A stretch of 8,203 nt of DNA from Treponema sp. (GTDB lineage: Bacteria > Spirochaetota > Spirochaetia > Treponematales > Breznakiellaceae), in assembly GCA_031278755.1 (NCBI GenBank), contig JAITJV010000136.1, positions 1-8,203 on the forward strand, given 5' to 3'. Numbering within the stretch: the stretch's first letter is position 1; each line of letters opens with the position of its first letter. A program made the translations under genes and the position numbers. The notes beneath the pieces are model-generated. The model had not been told where the DNA came from. It saw only the letters and a program-made list of their open reading frames with translations, and searched no databases. Shown here in pieces: positions 1 through 6,868 of this stretch.

Positions 1-1
1 T

Positions 2-397
2 ATTGTTGATGAATGGAACGACGAAATGTTTATCAGGGGAGTTGACGTCGCGGTTGAAGCGGGCGGAGGCGCCGCCACGCTTGATTTGGCCGGGAGAATG
101 GTTTGCCCGCACGGAACCCTTGCGGTTGTGGGGTATCATCAGAGCGGGGGCCGCCGGGCGGTTGATATGCGCCTCTGGAACTGGAAGGCCGTTGATGTGA
201 TTAACGCCCACGAAAGAAGGAAGCCGGAGCAAATGGGGTGTTTTACCAGGGCGATACGGCTTATCCAGGCGAAGCGGCTTCAAATCAGGGACATGATGAC
301 GCATGAATACGCGCTTTCGGATATTAACAGGGCTTTTTCCGAACTAAAAGAAAAACCCAAAGGATATATAAAAGGGTATATTCGTTTTTCTTCATAA
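2..397 (+). CDS. Zinc-type medium-chain alcohol dehydrogenase family protein, C-terminal part (5' end outside window)
   Basis: The reading frame is open to the left edge and ends at TAA 395-397, giving 131 visible residues. An internal ATG at 26 is not the true start, because coding sequence continues upstream of it. Visible residues 13-23 (GVDVAVEAGGG) and 39-46 (TLAVVGYH) fit the later strands of the Rossmann NAD(P)-binding half of medium-chain dehydrogenases. The NAHER motif at 68-72, then a helix and THEYALSDINRAF (100-112), matches the C-terminal substrate-side segment of zinc-dependent sugar/polyol or threonine-dehydrogenase-like members. The catalytic zinc ligands would lie in the missing N-terminal half, so metal use and substrate cannot be judged. 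It precedes a Gfo/Idh/MocA oxidoreductase, a pairing that suggests sugar, polyol or cyclitol oxidation. That role is inference; the family assignment is fairly secure. Confidence 0.8.
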   Translation: MVDEWNDEMFIRGVDVAVEAGGGAATLDLAGRMVCPHGTLAVVGYHQSGGRRAVDMRLWNWKAVDVINAHERRKPEQMGCFTRAIRLIQAKRLQIRDMMTHEYALSDINRAFSELKEKPKGYIKGYIRFSS

Positions 398-423
398 ACG
401 AACAAGCCTCATAAACAAACAGG
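392..423. repeat. Imperfect tandem direct repeat upstream of promoter
   Basis: TCATAAACGAACAAG (392-406) and TCATAAACAAACAGG (409-423) match at 13 of 15 positions with a 17-base period. The second copy ends five bases before the candidate -35 box at 428. The first copy overlaps the stop codon of the upstream dehydrogenase and also takes part in a weak AT-rich inverted repeat (TTCGTTT 381-387 with AAACGAA 396-402). The position would suit an activator or repressor that binds tandem sites, but no known operator consensus is recognised, and a chance duplication in a short AT-rich gap is possible. Confidence 0.45.
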
Positions 424-427
424 TCTA

Positions 428-455
428 TTGAAAAAAGCCGGGCTTATAATATAAT
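428..455 (+). promoter_or_regulatory. Sigma-70-type promoter for the Gfo/Idh/MocA oxidoreductase gene
   Basis: A -35 box TTGAAA (428-433, five of six consensus bases) is followed after 16 bases by TATAAT (450-455, all six). An overlapping TATAAT at 445-450 would leave only an 11-base spacer and is less likely to be used. Transcription would start near 461-463, giving a leader of roughly 27 bases that contains the ribosome binding site AAGGAG at 477-482. The spacer holds a small palindrome, AAGC-CGG-GCTT (435-445), which could be an operator or chance. The downstream kinase gene is probably read from here too. Confidence 0.65.
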
Positions 456-488
456 TCTTTTAGGGTAAATGATCACAAGGAGTCAAAC

Positions 489-1574
489 ATGGCCGGGTTA
501 AAAATAGGGATCGTCGGCGCGGGGGGCATGGCGTCTTACCACTACGAAGGTTTCGTCAGGGCCGGCGCCGAAGTAATCGCCATGGCGGATACGGACACGG
601 GCCGGGCGAAGGCTTTCGGGGAAAAGCGGGGGATAAGCCGCGTCTATCCGGGCCTTGCGGAGATGCTTTCGGGATCGCCTGAAATCGACGCCGTTTCGGT
701 GATTACCCCGAACAAATTCCACAGGCCCCTTGCCGTGGAAGCTCTTGAAAAGGGAAAACACGTCTACTGCGAAAAGCCCCCGGCCCTCAATGCCGCGGAG
801 ACGGGGGAGATGGCCGCCGCCGCCGCGAAGGCGGGCAGGATGCTGATGTTCAACTTTAACAACAGGGCCAGGCCCGAATCGCAGGCAATCATGGACTATA
901 TCCGCGAAGGGAGAGTGGGCGTAATCAATTCGGCCCAGGCTTTATGGATAAGGCGCAACGGCATCCCCGGTTTCGGCGGCTGGTTTACCACCAAAGCCCT
1001 CTCGGGCGGGGGGCCCGTGATAGATCTTCCCCACATGCTGGATCTTGCCCTTTACTTTATGGGTTTTCCCGAACCGGATTATCTTTTGGGAACCGTGTAC
1101 CATGATTTTATGGACAACAGGAATTTCAAGGGGCCCTGGGGCGTCCCCGACAGGGCGGACGGAGTTACCGATGTTGAAGCGGCCTGCCACGCCATGGTTA
1201 CTTTCAAGACGGGCCAGTGCCTCGCGGTGCGCAGTTCCTGGGCGGAAATGAATGAACGGGAAGCGGCTTCGGTCGTCTTTCAGGGGACAAAAGCGGGCGG
1301 AAAGGTGGAGCGCCTTTTCGCCGTAGACGGCGTCGACGAAACAAGCATAGACAGTTCGCGCCTCTTTATTGAAGAATACGGAAACCAGGTTGATCTTGTC
1401 ATCAAAACCGAAAAGGATGAATCCATGGGCCGTATTGCAAACGCTTCTAATTTTATCGAAGCGATACAGGACGGGGCAAAGCCCCTCAATACGCCCGGCG
1501 AGGCGCTCATTCTCATGAGGATCATTGACGCAATATATGAATCCGCTTCAACGAAGAAACCGGTAAAAGTATAG
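489..1574 (+). CDS. Gfo/Idh/MocA family NAD(P)-dependent oxidoreductase
   Basis: The 361-residue cytoplasmic protein has the usual length and layout of this family, which oxidises or reduces sugars, inositols and related polyols with NAD(P). The N-terminal Rossmann fold shows GIVGAGGMAS at 7-16 and an acidic residue (D34) ending the second strand, which tends to favour NAD(H). The family EKP motif is at 95-97, with K96 as the expected catalytic or cofactor-contacting lysine. The C-terminal alpha/beta domain has GGGPVIDLPHMLD at 173-185, where D179 and H182 match the conserved active-site pair. The ATG at 489 has AAGGAG six bases upstream (477-482) and places the Rossmann motif at the very N-terminus, so the start is well supported. 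It has its own promoter and is followed after 25 bases by a sensor kinase gene. The substrate cannot be read from the sequence; the neighbouring dehydrogenase suggests a two-step polyol or sugar oxidation. Confidence 0.9.
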   Translation: MAGLKIGIVGAGGMASYHYEGFVRAGAEVIAMADTDTGRAKAFGEKRGISRVYPGLAEMLSGSPEIDAVSVITPNKFHRPLAVEALEKGKHVYCEKPPALNAAETGEMAAAAAKAGRMLMFNFNNRARPESQAIMDYIREGRVGVINSAQALWIRRNGIPGFGGWFTTKALSGGGPVIDLPHMLDLALYFMGFPEPDYLLGTVYHDFMDNRNFKGPWGVPDRADGVTDVEAACHAMVTFKTGQCLAVRSSWAEMNEREAASVVFQGTKAGGKVERLFAVDGVDETSIDSSRLFIEEYGNQVDLVIKTEKDESMGRIANASNFIEAIQDGAKPLNTPGEALILMRIIDAIYESASTKKPVKV

Positions 1575-1599
1575 GATGATCCGTGGAGGATAAGCCGCC

Positions 1600-4368
1600 G
1601 TGAAGAAAAGTTCCGGCCTTAAGGTAAAAATCCTTATTATTACTTTTGCCGTTATGATGGTGCTTGCTTCCGCGCTGGTGTTCATCATGATAGGATTTAT
1701 GAATTACCTGACCGACGCCCTTCTTTTGGGAACCATGCAGCCCATGGCAAAGACCGCCGCTTCAACCATTCAGGGGTATCTCCACATGCTGGCGGATCGT
1801 GTTTTTCTTATCAGGGATAATATAGCGTTTATGGGTCCTGAAACGGGGAACAGGGAGAAGCAGGCCGTTCTTGACCGGGCGGCGGCGGGAATAGAATTTC
1901 TCTGGCTCGGACTGTATTCTCCCGAAGGAATTCTTGAAACGGGGACCGCGGGCTGTCCGGCCTCCATTTTGCCGCGCCAGATCTTCACCATGATGAAAGA
2001 AACGGAGAATCTTGCCTTTGAGGATATTGCTTCAAGCGGCGGAGAGCCGGGGATCGTCATGGGTACTCCGGTCTTTCAGGGCCAAACCACAGTCTTCTAC
2101 CTTGTGGGAAGCTACCGTTACGATATTCTTGATGATGTTTTCGGCCACATCAATATTTCATCGGGGAGCACGGTTTACATCATAAACGAAAGCGGCAAAT
2201 TTATGGGCCACAGGGACGCCTCCATGGTGACGGACGGTAAATCCATTTTTGATGAATACCCCTCCGCGGGGATCAGGGAAATTCTGGACGAAATGGTGCA
2301 GGGCCAGACCGACGCGGTAAAGACGGGCGCCGGGGGCGGTGAAATCTTTTTCAGTTTTGCCCCCATTCGGGGCACGCGGTGGACGCTGGTGATAAGCGCC
2401 CCCCGCGGCGATTTTATGCACGCGGTGCGGCAGGGGATTATCACCGGTATATTGATTACCCTGGTTCTTTTTGCGTGTTCTTCCTTCATTCTCTATAACC
2501 TCATATCGAAAAAGCTGACAAGCCCTCTGGCAATAATTACCAAAACGGCCCGCCGCCTCGCCCACGGGGATTTTGTGCAGAAACTTCCCGGCGATATAAC
2601 AAGGCGCCCTGATGAAATCGGACTTTTGGGCGGCGCCTTTGAAAGCATGTCGGATTCCATCGAAGGGGTGATAAGCGGCATTGAAGAGATCATTCAGGCG
2701 GCCGCGGGCGGGCGCCTGCGCCAGCGTTCGAATCTGTCGGGCCTTACGGGGAATTTTCTCAAGATAGTTTCGGGCGTCAACGCCGCCCTTGACAGCATCT
2801 GTTCCCAGTTGGACGCCGTTCCTGTGGCTTTGGCCCTGTTCAGTGAAAGCCGCCGCATGCTGTACCGGAACCGGAGCATGGATGAATTTCTCCTTGTTCA
2901 CGGACTGGACAACAACGACGCCCGGCTTCTTGAGCGTATAGCCGGAGGCGGCAAAAATTCCGGAACGGACGCCCTTGACGCCGGGGCGCGGGCGGTCTTT
3001 GATCCCCGCGTTAAAAATCCCGGACAGTTTACCGCGGACATCGCCCTTCTGGGAGACAACGGCGCGGACAACTTTGCTCTTAATTTGAGACGGACCGGGG
3101 AGAACGGAGATTCCCTTACCGTGCTTCTTCTTCTCGCCGACGTTACCATGCTGACCCGCGCCAAGATCGACGCCGAAACGGCAAGCCGCGCGAAAAGCGA
3201 TTTCCTTTCCAGGATGAGCCACGAGATACGCACCCCCATGAACGCCATTACCGGCATGACCCAGATAGCCAAAAGCTCGGAAGACGTGCAGAAGATTCGG
3301 AATTGCCTTGATCAGATTGAATCTTCGTCGGGCCATCTTTTGGGGATCATCAACGACATACTTGATTTCAGCAAGATCGAATCGGGCAAGCTGTCGCTGC
3401 AACCCGGTGAATTTTCCCTTACCGCGGATCTTGATTTTGTCGTTTCCATGATGCTTCCCCGCGCGAGGGAAAGGGGGATCAATATCAGGCTCAAGCTCTA
3501 TTCAATAGAAAACGACGAGGTGGACGCCGATTCCCTCCGCCTTAACCAGGTGCTGATAAACCTCCTTTCAAACGCGGTCAAATTTTCTCCCGAAGGCAGC
3601 GAAGTTCTCCTTACCGCGCGGGAGCTTCCGGGCGGCGGCGATCTGAAGCAGTTTCGTTTTGAGGTCATCGATCACGGCATTGGAATAAGCGAAAGCCAGA
3701 AGGCGAAACTGTTCCGGCCCTTTGAGCAGGCCGACGGGGGCATTACCCGGAAGTACGGCGGCACGGGGCTTGGGCTTGTGATCAGCCGGAGCCTTGTCGA
3801 AATGATGGGCGGCGGCATAAGCCTTGAAAGCGCGGAAGGGCGGGGCAGCGTCTTTGCCTTTACCATACGCTGCCCGGCGCGGCGGCGCGGGGAGGCCCTG
3901 AAGGAAAAGCCGGAAGATACGGAAACGCCTGACTATGATTTTTCGGGGAAGCGGTGCCTTGTCGTGGATGATATTGATATAAACAGGGAGATCATCCTTG
4001 AACTGCTTTCGGTTACCGGGATCAGCCTTGAAACCGCGGCGGACGGCAGGGAGGCGGTTGAAAAATTCCGGGAGGCCCCGGAAGGCTGGTACAGCGTCAT
4101 ACTCATGGATATGCAGATGCCCGTTCTGGACGGCTGTTCGGCGGCCAGGGAAATACGGGCCGTCGAAGAATCAAGGAAAAAAAGCCGCCGGGACGCGGCG
4201 GATTTGCCCGCGCGAGTCCCGATTATCGCCATGACCGCCAACGTCATGGAAGAAGACGTCCGCCGCGCCCTTGATTCCGGAATGAACGCCCACCTGGGCA
4301 AGCCTATAGAACTGGCCGCCATGTATACGGCGCTTGATGAGCAGATGAAAGGGCCGGCCGGGGCTTAA
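1600..4368 (+). CDS. Membrane-bound hybrid sensor histidine kinase with C-terminal receiver
   Basis: A 922-residue hybrid kinase starting at GTG 1600, with GGAGGA (1585-1590) nine bases upstream. Order of parts: membrane helix about 10-33; extracytoplasmic sensor about 34-279, probably double-Cache-like; second helix about 280-302; HAMP about 303-357 with the DEIG motif; a HAMP-like linker about 362-400; a weak PAS-like segment about 404-510; HisKA with phospho-acceptor H541 in SHEIRTPMN; HATPase with N-box N654/N658, DHGIGI 691-696, LFRPFEQAD 704-712 and KYGGTGLGL 718-726; receiver about 784-905 with acidic pair D790-D791, phospho-acceptor D837, T879 and K901. All catalytic residues are present, so it should be active. 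It lacks Hpt and DNA-binding output, so phosphate must go to a separate Hpt protein, or the receiver acts internally. It lies 25 bases after the oxidoreductase, so it may sense a related carbohydrate; the ligand is unknown. Architecture is secure, sensor type less so. Confidence 0.93.
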   Translation: MKKSSGLKVKILIITFAVMMVLASALVFIMIGFMNYLTDALLLGTMQPMAKTAASTIQGYLHMLADRVFLIRDNIAFMGPETGNREKQAVLDRAAAGIEFLWLGLYSPEGILETGTAGCPASILPRQIFTMMKETENLAFEDIASSGGEPGIVMGTPVFQGQTTVFYLVGSYRYDILDDVFGHINISSGSTVYIINESGKFMGHRDASMVTDGKSIFDEYPSAGIREILDEMVQGQTDAVKTGAGGGEIFFSFAPIRGTRWTLVISAPRGDFMHAVRQGIITGILITLVLFACSSFILYNLISKKLTSPLAIITKTARRLAHGDFVQKLPGDITRRPDEIGLLGGAFESMSDSIEGVISGIEEIIQAAAGGRLRQRSNLSGLTGNFLKIVSGVNAALDSICSQLDAVPVALALFSESRRMLYRNRSMDEFLLVHGLDNNDARLLERIAGGGKNSGTDALDAGARAVFDPRVKNPGQFTADIALLGDNGADNFALNLRRTGENGDSLTVLLLLADVTMLTRAKIDAETASRAKSDFLSRMSHEIRTPMNAITGMTQIAKSSEDVQKIRNCLDQIESSSGHLLGIINDILDFSKIESGKLSLQPGEFSLTADLDFVVSMMLPRARERGINIRLKLYSIENDEVDADSLRLNQVLINLLSNAVKFSPEGSEVLLTARELPGGGDLKQFRFEVIDHGIGISESQKAKLFRPFEQADGGITRKYGGTGLGLVISRSLVEMMGGGISLESAEGRGSVFAFTIRCPARRRGEALKEKPEDTETPDYDFSGKRCLVVDDIDINREIILELLSVTGISLETAADGREAVEKFREAPEGWYSVILMDMQMPVLDGCSAAREIRAVEESRKKSRRDAADLPARVPIIAMTANVMEEDVRRALDSGMNAHLGKPIELAAMYTALDEQMKGPAGA

Positions 4369-4389
4369 CCGGCTTCCCGGACAAGCCCC
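4360..4389 (+). terminator. GC-rich hairpin at the end of the kinase gene, possible weak terminator
   Basis: GGGGCTT (4360-4366) pairs with AAGCCCC (4383-4389), and inside it CCGG (4369-4372) pairs with CCGG (4377-4380) around a CTTC loop, giving 11 pairs separated by a 2x2 internal loop. It overlaps the TAA stop at 4366-4368. There is no T tract after it (CGTCATCGGG follows), so it is not a classical intrinsic terminator. It may stabilise the 3' end of the transcript or assist factor-dependent termination before the next promoter at 4432. Confidence 0.4.
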
Positions 4390-4400
4390 CGTCATCGGGT

Positions 4401-4461
4401 TGCATAAATATACAAATTTTATTCAAATTCATTGACAGACAAAAAATGAAAACGGTATACT
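4401..4461 (+). promoter_or_regulatory. Strong sigma-70-type promoter with AT-rich upstream region for the ABC transporter operon
   Basis: The -35 box TTGACA (4432-4437) is a perfect match and TATACT (4456-4461) matches five of six -10 bases, with an 18-base spacer. Just upstream, 4401-4431 is almost all A/T and contains two abutting units beginning CAAATT (4413 and 4424, 11 bases apart), resembling an UP element with helically phased A/T tracts. Transcription would start near 4467-4469, about 25 bases before the binding-protein start. The ATG at 4446 lies between the two promoter boxes and so cannot be on this transcript. Confidence 0.8.
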
Positions 4462-4493
4462 CTTACAGGTTAATAAACCTTTGGAGGAACAAC

Positions 4494-5306
4494 ATGAAAG
4501 TAAAGATCCCTGTATTGGTTCTTTTTCTCGCTTCTTTGACTTTTTTCCCTCTTTGCGGGAGAAACAAACAATCCGGCGGCCTTACCATGAAAGCCGGGGT
4601 GCTCACCGTGGGTATGGAAATCGGCTACCCCCCGATGGAGTATTTTGACGTCGACGGCAAGACGCCCATGGGTTTTGACGTGGATTTGGCCAAAGGCCTT
4701 GCCGCCAAAATGGGGCTTCAGGTGGAATTTGTGGACACCGCCTGGGACGGCATCTTTGCCGGGGTTGATACGGGCAAATACGACTGCATCATCTCGTCGG
4801 TTACCTATACCGAAGAACGGGCGCAGAAGTTTAACTTTACCAAACCCTATGTGGCGAATTCCCAGCTTCTGGTGGTCCGCAAGGACGCCGCCGTCAAACC
4901 CAAAAGCATGGAAGAGATAAAAGGTTTGCGGCTTACCTATCAGGCCGAAACCACCTCCGACACCATGGCCACCGAATGGATCGAAAGAACCGGCTCAAAA
5001 GTCGAGGTCTTTGAGTACGACAAGGTGATGAACTGCTTTGACGAACTTACCCTGAACCGGGTTGACGTCATTCTGGTGGACAGCGTGGTGGCCGCCGAGT
5101 ATCTTTCCAGGCCGAATAATCCCTATGAGATTACCGCCGAGGTAAGCAACGACGAGGTGCTCGCCGTCTGTCTCAAGAAGGGCAACAGCGCCCTGACGGA
5201 CGCCCTGAACAAGGCCCTGGACGAACTGTGGGCCGACGGCACGCTGAAAAGCATTTCCCAGAAAGTTTTCGGAACCGACGTGGTTTTGGTTTCTTCCGTA
5301 AGGTAA
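4494..5306 (+). CDS. Amino-acid ABC transporter substrate-binding protein (SBP_bac_3 family)
   Basis: A 270-residue exported binding protein that captures an amino acid and delivers it to the permease encoded next. The N-terminus has lysines, then a hydrophobic run (5-20) ending in LC at 20-21. C21 could be lipidated, but FPLC has leucine at -1 and is a poor lipobox. The mature part has family 3 features: GYPPMEYF at 44-51, GFDVDLAKG at 60-68, WDGIFAGV at 84-91, R109 in TEER (expected ligand carboxylate contact) and D196 in ILVDS (expected ligand amino-group contact). These predict an alpha-amino acid ligand; the Y45/W84 region suggests an aromatic-walled pocket but does not identify the substrate. 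The start at 4494 is preferred over an in-frame ATG at 4446, because that codon lies inside the promoter, whereas 4494 has GGAGGA (4483-4488) five bases upstream and begins directly at the signal sequence. The permease gene follows after 21 bases. Confidence 0.9.
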   Translation: MKVKIPVLVLFLASLTFFPLCGRNKQSGGLTMKAGVLTVGMEIGYPPMEYFDVDGKTPMGFDVDLAKGLAAKMGLQVEFVDTAWDGIFAGVDTGKYDCIISSVTYTEERAQKFNFTKPYVANSQLLVVRKDAAVKPKSMEEIKGLRLTYQAETTSDTMATEWIERTGSKVEVFEYDKVMNCFDELTLNRVDVILVDSVVAAEYLSRPNNPYEITAEVSNDEVLAVCLKKGNSALTDALNKALDELWADGTLKSISQKVFGTDVVLVSSVR

Positions 5307-5327
5307 GCGGCGGAAGCGGAGGGCGTA

Positions 5328-5984
5328 GTGGATTTACAGAAAATCATCGGCTGGATTCCTCCGCTTCTGGACGGCGCCCGGATTACCATTTCCCTCACCA
5401 TCCTGTCGGTTTCGGCGGGATTGGTGTTGAGCCTTTTTCTTGCCCTGGGGAAGATGTCCAAAAAGGTCCTTCCCAACAAAATCTGCAGCGCCTATATTTT
5501 CTTTTTCCGGGGCACGCCGCTTCTGATGCAGCTCTACTTTATCTATTACGGCCTGCCCCAGATCACTTCGATTTTAACCATCAACAACCGTTTCATTGCC
5601 GCCTTTATCGCCTTTAGCCTGAACTCGGCGGCCTACTGCGCCGAGATTATCCGCGCGGCGATCCAGAGCATTGACAGGGGGCAGTTTGAGGCGGCCAAGG
5701 CCCTGCGCATGTCCTACGGACAGACCATGCGGCTGGTAATCATACCCCAGTCGATACGGCGGCTGATTCCCCCGGTGGGCAACGAATTCATCATGATGCT
5801 CAAGGACGCGTCCCTGGTTTCGATTATCGCCCTGACCGACATTACCAAGGTAACCCGTTCGATTTCATCATCCACCGCGTCGGCGATGGTATACATACCC
5901 GCCATGATCCTGTATCTGATCATCACCGCCGTGTTCACCTTTGTTTTCCACCGGCTGGAAAAAAAGTATTCCGTCTATGTGTAA
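5328..5984 (+). CDS. Amino-acid ABC transporter permease (HisM/GlnP type)
   Basis: A 218-residue inner-membrane protein of the polar amino-acid permease family, of usual length. Membrane helices are seen near 16-40, 54-78, 86-105 and 186-208, with a further less hydrophobic one around 140-170. Family signatures are RGTPLL at 61-66, AYCAEIIRA at 102-110, the cytoplasmic EAA loop beginning EAAKALRMS at 121-129 that docks on the ATPase, and KDASLVS at 159-165. It starts at GTG 5328 with GGAGGG (5318-5323) only four bases upstream, a rather tight spacing; the next in-frame ATG would delete the first helix. Only one permease is encoded, so the channel is probably a homodimer. An 86-base gap to the ATPase gene contains a terminator-like hairpin. 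Confidence 0.93.
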   Translation: MDLQKIIGWIPPLLDGARITISLTILSVSAGLVLSLFLALGKMSKKVLPNKICSAYIFFFRGTPLLMQLYFIYYGLPQITSILTINNRFIAAFIAFSLNSAAYCAEIIRAAIQSIDRGQFEAAKALRMSYGQTMRLVIIPQSIRRLIPPVGNEFIMMLKDASLVSIIALTDITKVTRSISSSTASAMVYIPAMILYLIITAVFTFVFHRLEKKYSVYV

Positions 5985-6010
5985 TTTTGAAACAAACCGC
6001 GTTCCGCCGA

Positions 6011-6054
6011 AAGTTCCGGAAACCCGGCCGGGGCTTCCGGAGTTTCCTTTTTTT
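6011..6054 (+). terminator. Intrinsic terminator-like hairpin inside the transporter operon
   Basis: Bases 6011-6025 pair with 6031-6045, giving 14 pairs (two of them G-U), one A-C mismatch (6022/6034) and a five-base loop GGCCG at 6026-6030. Two bases later comes a run of seven T (6048-6054). A second register of the same bases is also possible: GGAAACCCGG (6018-6027) with CCGG-A-GTTTCC (6037-6047), abutting the T run. Either fold satisfies intrinsic-terminator rules. It sits between permease and ATPase genes that must both be made, so it should be partial or conditional. No promoter is evident between it and the ATPase start. Confidence 0.75.
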
Positions 6055-6073
6055 GAAAGTCTGGAGTATTGGC

Positions 6074-6850
6074 ATGTCAATGATAAAAACGGTTGATGTT
6101 TGCAAGACTTTTTACGACAGGTCCGGAAGAGGCCCCCTTGAGGTTCTCAAGAACGTTTCCCTTACGGTGGAACAGAAAGAAGTGATCTGCATCATCGGTC
6201 CTTCCGGCGCGGGAAAGTCAACCTACCTCAGGACCCTCAACCGGCTGGAACGGATAGACAGCGGGAAAATCTTTATAGAAGACAAGCTGCTTTTTGACTG
6301 CGCCAACGGGATCAACAGCGTTAAAATGCCCCACCATGAACTGAACCAGTCCCTTCTGGAAGTGGGAATGGTGTTCCAGAGCTTCAACCTCTTTCCCCAT
6401 AAAACGGTAATCGAAAATCTTATCCTCGCCCCGGTTCACGTAAAGAAGCTCTCTGTGGAAGAGGCGCGTGAAAAGGCCAGGGCCCTTATGGACAGGGTGG
6501 GTCTTGCCGACAAGATAGACGCCTATCCGTCCCAGCTTTCAGGCGGCCAGCAGCAGCGCGTCGCCATAGCGCGGGCCCTTGCAATGGAGCCGCACATCAT
6601 GCTTTTTGACGAACCTACCTCCGCGCTTGATCCTGAACTCGTGGGTGAAGTGCTGACCGTGATGAAGGGGCTTGCCCAAGCGGGCATGACCATGCTGGTG
6701 GTAACCCACGAAATGGGTTTTGCCAGGGAAGCGGCCGACCGCGTCGTCTTTATGTTTGAAGGGGCGGTTCTTGAAACAGGCAGGCCCGATGTGATGTTCA
6801 GCAATCCTTCCAACGACAGGACAAGGCAGTTTCTGCAGAGCGTTCTGTAG
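6074..6850 (+). CDS. Amino-acid ABC transporter ATP-binding protein (HisP/GlnQ type)
   Basis: A 258-residue cytoplasmic ATPase that powers the importer. All catalytic motifs are intact: Walker [10 protein letters not shown] at 42-50, Q-loop Q102 in [11 protein letters not shown], signature LSGGQQQR at 155-162, Walker B MLFDEP at 176-181 with catalytic E180, D-loop SALD, and switch H212 in VTHEM. FNLFPH after the Q-loop is typical of the polar amino-acid subfamily. The ATG at 6074 has GGAG (6063-6066) seven bases upstream and places the first strand where expected. A TTG at 5987 would add 29 basic, unrelated-looking residues encoded through the terminator hairpin and is rejected; ATG 6080 is possible but lies farther from the ribosome site. 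It follows the permease by 89 bases and precedes iorA by 18. Confidence 0.94.
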   Translation: MSMIKTVDVCKTFYDRSGRGPLEVLKNVSLTVEQKEVICIIGPSGAGKSTYLRTLNRLERIDSGKIFIEDKLLFDCANGINSVKMPHHELNQSLLEVGMVFQSFNLFPHKTVIENLILAPVHVKKLSVEEAREKARALMDRVGLADKIDAYPSQLSGGQQQRVAIARALAMEPHIMLFDEPTSALDPELVGEVLTVMKGLAQAGMTMLVVTHEMGFAREAADRVVFMFEGAVLETGRPDVMFSNPSNDRTRQFLQSVL

Positions 6851-6868
6851 GAGCGCCGTAAAACTTCC

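Noticed and set aside
381..402. Inverted repeat TTCGTTT/AAACGAA as a terminator for the upstream dehydrogenase
   Set aside because: The stem is short and A/T-rich, the loop is eight bases and no T tract follows; more likely incidental to the direct repeat region.
2158..3402. 414-codon open frame on the minus strand inside the kinase gene
   Set aside because: It is antisense to a kinase with intact conserved domains, reads as a basic, low-conservation product, and arises from the GC-rich codon pattern of the real gene.
5987..6073. TTG start adding 29 residues to the ATPase
   Set aside because: The extension passes through the terminator hairpin and T tract, lacks a ribosome site and resembles no ABC ATPase N-terminus; ATG 6074 has a ribosome site.
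6053..6087. Possible promoter after the intra-operon terminator (TTGAAA at 6053)
   Set aside because: No acceptable -10 box lies 16-19 bases downstream; GATAAA at 6082 is too far and inside the coding region.
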